60,000 bases of DNA from Polytrichum commune. Its lineage: Eukaryota; Streptophyta; Polytrichopsida; Polytrichales; Polytrichaceae. The DNA lies in the NCBI GenBank assembly GCA_950295325.1, contig OX485803.1, forward strand, positions 36,969,554 to 37,029,553, given 5' to 3'. This document shows, one piece after another, positions 55,669-60,000 of this stretch (its first letter is position 1; the number at the start of each line of letters is the position of its first letter). Both the position numbers and the translations under genes were made by a program. Below the pieces are notes generated by a model that saw only the letters and a program-made list of their open reading frames with translations, ran no database searches and was not told where the DNA came from.

Positions 55669-58600
55669 TCAAGCTCGGTACTCCTTACATCTACTTCCCG
55701 ATGTACGGGTAGGAAAGAGCTCACCATTCAACGTTTCCAATTGAATTGAATTATTAGGAAAGACCTCATAGACAAGGTAAGGTCCTAATCATACCGCATT
55801 GAATTTCGCCGGAAATTCAAGCTTTCGTGCGTCTTGAATCATGACCATCATTCCCGGTGTTAGGGCCCTTCTCTTATGTCGTTTGTCGAAAGTAATCTTT
55901 CTCCTTCTTTGGATTGCCTCAATATGTTGAGCCGCCATTCTCCTCCCTTCGTCAAGTGCTTCCAAATCGGTTAGTCGATTTCGTAAGGATTGACTTTCGG
56001 TAAGTCTCGTACTCACGGCCACCCTAAGTGACTCGACTTCATATTCGATTGGTAGTGTTGCTTCAAGACCATAGACTAAGGAAAATGGTGTAGCACGCGT
56101 AGTTACCTTATAGGTTGTACGGTATGCCCAAAGTGCCGCCGTTAGTTTCGTATCCCAATCCCGCTTCGAGTCTATAACCGTCTTGCGTAGTATACTCACC
56201 AAAATTCCGTTAACCCTTTCCGTTTGTCCATTGGTTTGTGGGTGGTAGGAAGTAGTCTTCCGGTGATCAATTTTAAATTTCTCTGTCATCTCTCGAATCA
56301 AGTCATTCAAAAAGTGAGTACCCCTATCGCTTACTAGGATCTTCGGCACCCCGAACCGCGAAATTATGTTGTCGTACATAAATGTTGCCGCGTGTTCCGC
56401 CGTGTCGGTCTTCACCGCTTTGGCTTCCGCCCACTTGGTGAGGTACTCGGTTGCCACCACAATATATTTCATTCCTTTTGAAGATTGGGGATGGACCTCA
56501 CCCACATAGTCGATGCCCCATTTTTCGAAAGGAATTAAGGGTAATGATACATGTAAAGGCATCTCCATTCTAAGGTCGTTTCGGGCATACCGTTGGCAAG
56601 CGTCGCATTTCCTTACATAGTCATGGGCGTCCTTAAATAGTGTAGGCCAAAAGTAGCCCGCTCTAAGTATTTTTTGCCCGGTGAGTTGACCCGAGAAGTG
56701 ACCGCCGCAAGCGCTATCGTGGCAAGCGATTAAAATCGCTTCAACCTCCGTTTTTGACACGCATCGTCGTAAAATACCATCGGACCCCCTTCTAAACAAC
56801 CTATGGCCCACTACAACAAATTGCCTACTATTTACCCTCACCTTCCTTCTCTCTTCTTTTGTCCACTCTTTGGGCAACTTGTGGGTTGTTAGAAATTCCA
56901 CTATGCCCGCATACCACTCCGGTGTAGAAGTGACCACAAAGAGGCTATCATCTACTAACATATCATTTACCGGATTTTTTCCTATCTCCTCCGACAACCT
57001 AGACAAGTGGTCCGCTTGTAAATGCATACGACCCGGTTTATATTCCACCGTGTAGTCGAATTCTTCTAATAACAAACCCACCTAGCTAACCTACCACTTA
57101 ACTCCGCCTTGTTAATTAGATACTTGATAGCCATGTGGTCAACAAAAAATACAACCGGGTTGCACATGAGGTAATGCCTAAACTTTTTAACGGAAAACAC
57201 CATGGCTAGGCACTCCCTCTCCGTTGTAGAGTAGTTTCTTTCGGCGGGGGTCAATTGCTTACTCGCATAAGCTATAGGTTGATCCTTCTCTTTTTCTCCC
57301 GTTGCTTGACAAAGCGCACTCCCTATTGCCACATTACTAGCATCACAATAGACGTGAAAAGGTTTACCCCAATTGGGTGGTATCAACACCGGATAGGTGC
57401 TCAACCTATCCCGCAATTCCTCAAAGGCTTTTTGACAAGCATCCGTCCACTCGAATTTGACATCCTTTTTGAGCAAATGGGTAATGGGCACCGCTATCTT
57501 TGAAAAATTAGGAATAAGTTCCCGGTACCATCCCACATGTCCTAACAACTTAGAGATCCCCTTGGAATTGGTTGGAGTTGCCAAGTCGCTTATGGCCGCA
57601 ATCTTATCCGGATCGGGTTCTCTACCTTTCTCACTAACAACATAACCCAACAACACTCCCTTATTCACTCCCAAAAATGTCTTATCCGGGTTCAATGCTA
57701 ACCTCATCTTCCTACACCTAACCAATGTCTCCCTAACACAATGTAGGTGATCATCCACATTACTTTGTGTGCTAAAATCGTCCACAAAGACGGTCATGGA
57801 TTTGAACAACAAGTCGGTGAAGATATACATTACTAATCGTTGGAAAGTAGCCGGGGCATTACATAACCCAAATGGCATCACTACCCACACAAAAGTACCC
57901 CAAGGTGTAGTAAAAGCCGTTTTATGGATATCTTGGAGGGCTATGGAAATTTGATTATAACCCGCATACCCATCCATAAAGGTATATCGCGAATGACCTC
58001 CAACCTCCTCAAGCAACAAGGTGATAAAAGGTAAGGGGAAGTGATCCTTTTGTGTGCACGAATTCAATTTCCTATAGTCGACACAAACCCTTAATTTCCC
58101 ATTTTTTTTCTTTACTAAGACCATAGGAGAAACCCAATCCGTGATTTCCACCGGCTTGATAAACCCGGCCTTCAATAACCTTTCCAATTCCGCTTTCACC
58201 AACAATTGCAATTGAGGATTCATCCTCCTCTCCTTTTGTCTAATTGGCCTCGCCCCCGGAATTAAAGGAATCCGGTGCTCTACCATTTCCCTAGGAATTC
58301 CCTTAAGCTCATCGTAGGACCATGCAAAAGTATCACTAAACTCATCCACCAAATTGCTATACTCCCTAACCTCTTTCTCCCCCAATTTGGAGCCCATCTT
58401 CATTTGTCGAGTTTTTCCATTCTTTAATTTCACATCCACGTACCGCCAATCCGCTTCCGACACATGTGCTTGTTCCTCTTTGTTCCGATACCAATCGGAA
58501 GGCACATTGGGGTAATCTTTCACATCTTGACCTACAACTATCCCCGTAGACGTGGTCTTGAAATGTAAAGGCTCCTCCAATTTCGATGACTCAATAATCA

Positions 58601-60000
58601 CATCCTCCTCTTGAGTCCCATCTACATGAATTAAACTAACCTCACCCTCTTCCACGTCATCTACCCAAGGTGTTAACCCACCGCTAATCCACTCTTCCTC
58701 GGTGAGCACCTCACATGGCTCCAACAATGAGCCCTCTCCTAAACTAACACTAGGAAATTCACTCCCTAAGCCTACTTGGTGAAATGTAACCATTACATCA
58801 ACCTCGGACTCGGGGTACTCCCTTAGCCATTGGGCATAATCCCCATTATCCCCATAATTGTAAAAATTAGGACCTAGACTTCCCGAGCCCGAATCTATAA
58901 CAACCCTTTGACCTTCGGGATGGACGACTCCCACCAATGCCTTGCCAATCTCATTCTCGTTTAAGTCATCAATTTCCTTCTCCAATGGCAAATACATCTC
59001 CTTCTTCATCCATCCTTCTAATGAACCAATGGACACTATGACCCTATTACCCTCCGGACCATAAGTGATGGATGGTTTAGGTCCACCCCAATTGACCATA
59101 GCATTCGCCATCCGCAACCAAGGCCTACCTAGCAAAATGGGGAAGGTGTCCTTGTTGGAGTGCATTTTAATGACATGGAAGGTGACCAAGTACTCCTCAC
59201 CTCCCGTAGTCATTCTACAATCCTTGATCATCCCCAAAGGCGTAGTCGAACTTTGATTTGCCATATTTATGACCAAAGGTGAAGGCCCCGTGAGTCCAAG
59301 TCCCAATTTTTTCATAGTATCCTCCGGTAGTATATTTAGACTACTCCCTCCGTCGACTAGCACATTAGGAACCACCTTATCTACTATAACAACTTCTATT
59401 TCTATAGCTTTCACGTCTCTTCCACCTTGTGATTGGATCCTAGCGGCTATTTTAGCTTTCACCTTCCTCATCCTCTTGTGTACCGGCATTCCCTCCTTTA
59501 ATGTTTTCCTTGCCGTGGGTGAAATTTCCAATAGTTGGCCGAAAGTCATATCCGCCTTGAGTGTACTAAGGTCCGCCCACAAGTCGTACCCGGTAGATCT
59601 TTCCACCTTAGAATGACCCACTACGTCGAATTCGTCTACGGGAACCCCCGGTCCTTCCCATTCACCCACATCGCTATTATCCAAGTCATGTACCGCATTA
59701 GTCCTCTCCCTATCTTGTAAAATTATATTTTCCCTCTCCACATCCTTAGTAGCTCTTCTAGCTACCCTATCCAACTCGGAGAGATTAATCTCTTCATCCG
59801 AAGAGTAATTTCCTTGCTCTCCTATTCCTACCTCCAACGGGGCATCCCCTCTCCTAGCCCTAGTAGTTACCGCTAGTGCAGGTGCTTCTTCAACCACACC
59901 CTTACCCTTCACTAACTCATATGTAATAGCATTGGTGTGAGGAGGCCATTGACTTTGCTCCTCTCCAATTCTCGTTGGGAGAGGAAGCATGTCATCACAT
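55669..60000 (-). pseudogene. Ty3/Gypsy pol polyprotein (protease, RT, RNase H, integrase), damaged
   Basis: Minus strand, running in from beyond the window edge. Order: an upstream charged region, aspartic protease (VLVDGGSSLNIL, then ILLGRPWL), reverse transcriptase (LRVCVDYRKLNS, MPFGLCNAPATFQR, catalytic box FVDD), RNase H (VYCDASNVAIGSALCQ), then integrase with an HHCC finger (CDACQ), the core (WGIDYVG, SDRGTHF, QTERVN) and a short C-terminus. No chromodomain is visible; the RT looks like that of plant non-chromoviruses (Athila/Tat side), which is tentative. Lesions: a frame change between RNase H and integrase near 57066-57081, most simply a one-base deletion, and a stop (TGA, 55789-55791) in the integrase tail, where the frame continues to 55669. 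Gag and the 5' LTR are outside the window. Confidence 0.8.

Overview
The window looks like a repeat-rich nuclear segment of a streptophyte plant, probably a seed-free lineage with a large genome. The evidence is spliceosomal introns (GT...AG with consistent phases), plant-type CACTA, MULE and hAT transposase remnants, a Ty3/Gypsy element of the kind related to plant non-chromoviruses, a plant-type FCP1-like phosphatase-domain gene, and nested solo LTRs with target-site duplications. The species call is inference. I saw no rRNA, tRNA, CRISPR or bacterial operon structure. Nearly every gene carries stops, frameshifts or insertions, so this is mostly a transposon graveyard.

Layout. 0.1-2.6 kb: broken hAT transposase (minus). 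2.7-11.1 kb: a roughly 440-bp tandem unit split by a 979-bp solo LTR (family A) and by a 6.3-kb LTR-like insertion (4597-10900). That insertion carries a 674-codon ORF and is itself invaded by a solo LTR of family B (4951-6734) and a small TIR element (9960-10450). 12.3-15.4 kb: a CACTA terminus, subterminal motif clusters and a CACTA-like exon. 15.7-18.7 kb: an FCP1-like gene (minus) cut in its motif I by a 1349-bp MULE-type element with 9-bp duplications. 19-21 kb: AT-rich, no convincing gene. 21.8-23.4 kb: a hypothetical ORF and a 48-bp minisatellite.

23.8-39.1 kb: the most unusual part. A minus-strand gene with about ten exons reads as a ParB-like domain followed by a beta-class-like DNA methyltransferase. 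Its large intron, and the sequence on both sides of it, are filled by a roughly 139-bp satellite. Each satellite unit carries a 24-bp inverted repeat with 11-bp arms that is better conserved than the rest of the unit. A 3.8-kb LTR-like element (TSD TAGAC), with a family A LTR nested in it, splits the intronic satellite. The gene has three in-frame stops and is probably decayed.

39.7-46.6 kb: a short basic ORF (minus) diverges from a MULE transposase gene (plus) with a possible WRKY-GCM1-type zinc finger, a MULE core and a SWIM finger. Two family A LTRs interrupt it, one in coding sequence and one exactly at a splice donor. 47-53 kb: a CACTA Transposase_24-like ORF, a 531-bp direct repeat, a second G-run-TIR MULE-type element, a possible midasin fragment and a TIR element. 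53.4-60 kb: a family B LTR fragment invaded by a Ty3/Gypsy element (minus) with its 3' LTR at 53852-55607 and a damaged pol that continues beyond the window.

Nesting gives relative ages: host genes and satellite are older; the 28.9-32.7 kb and 4.6-10.9 kb insertions are intermediate; solo LTRs of families A and B are younger.
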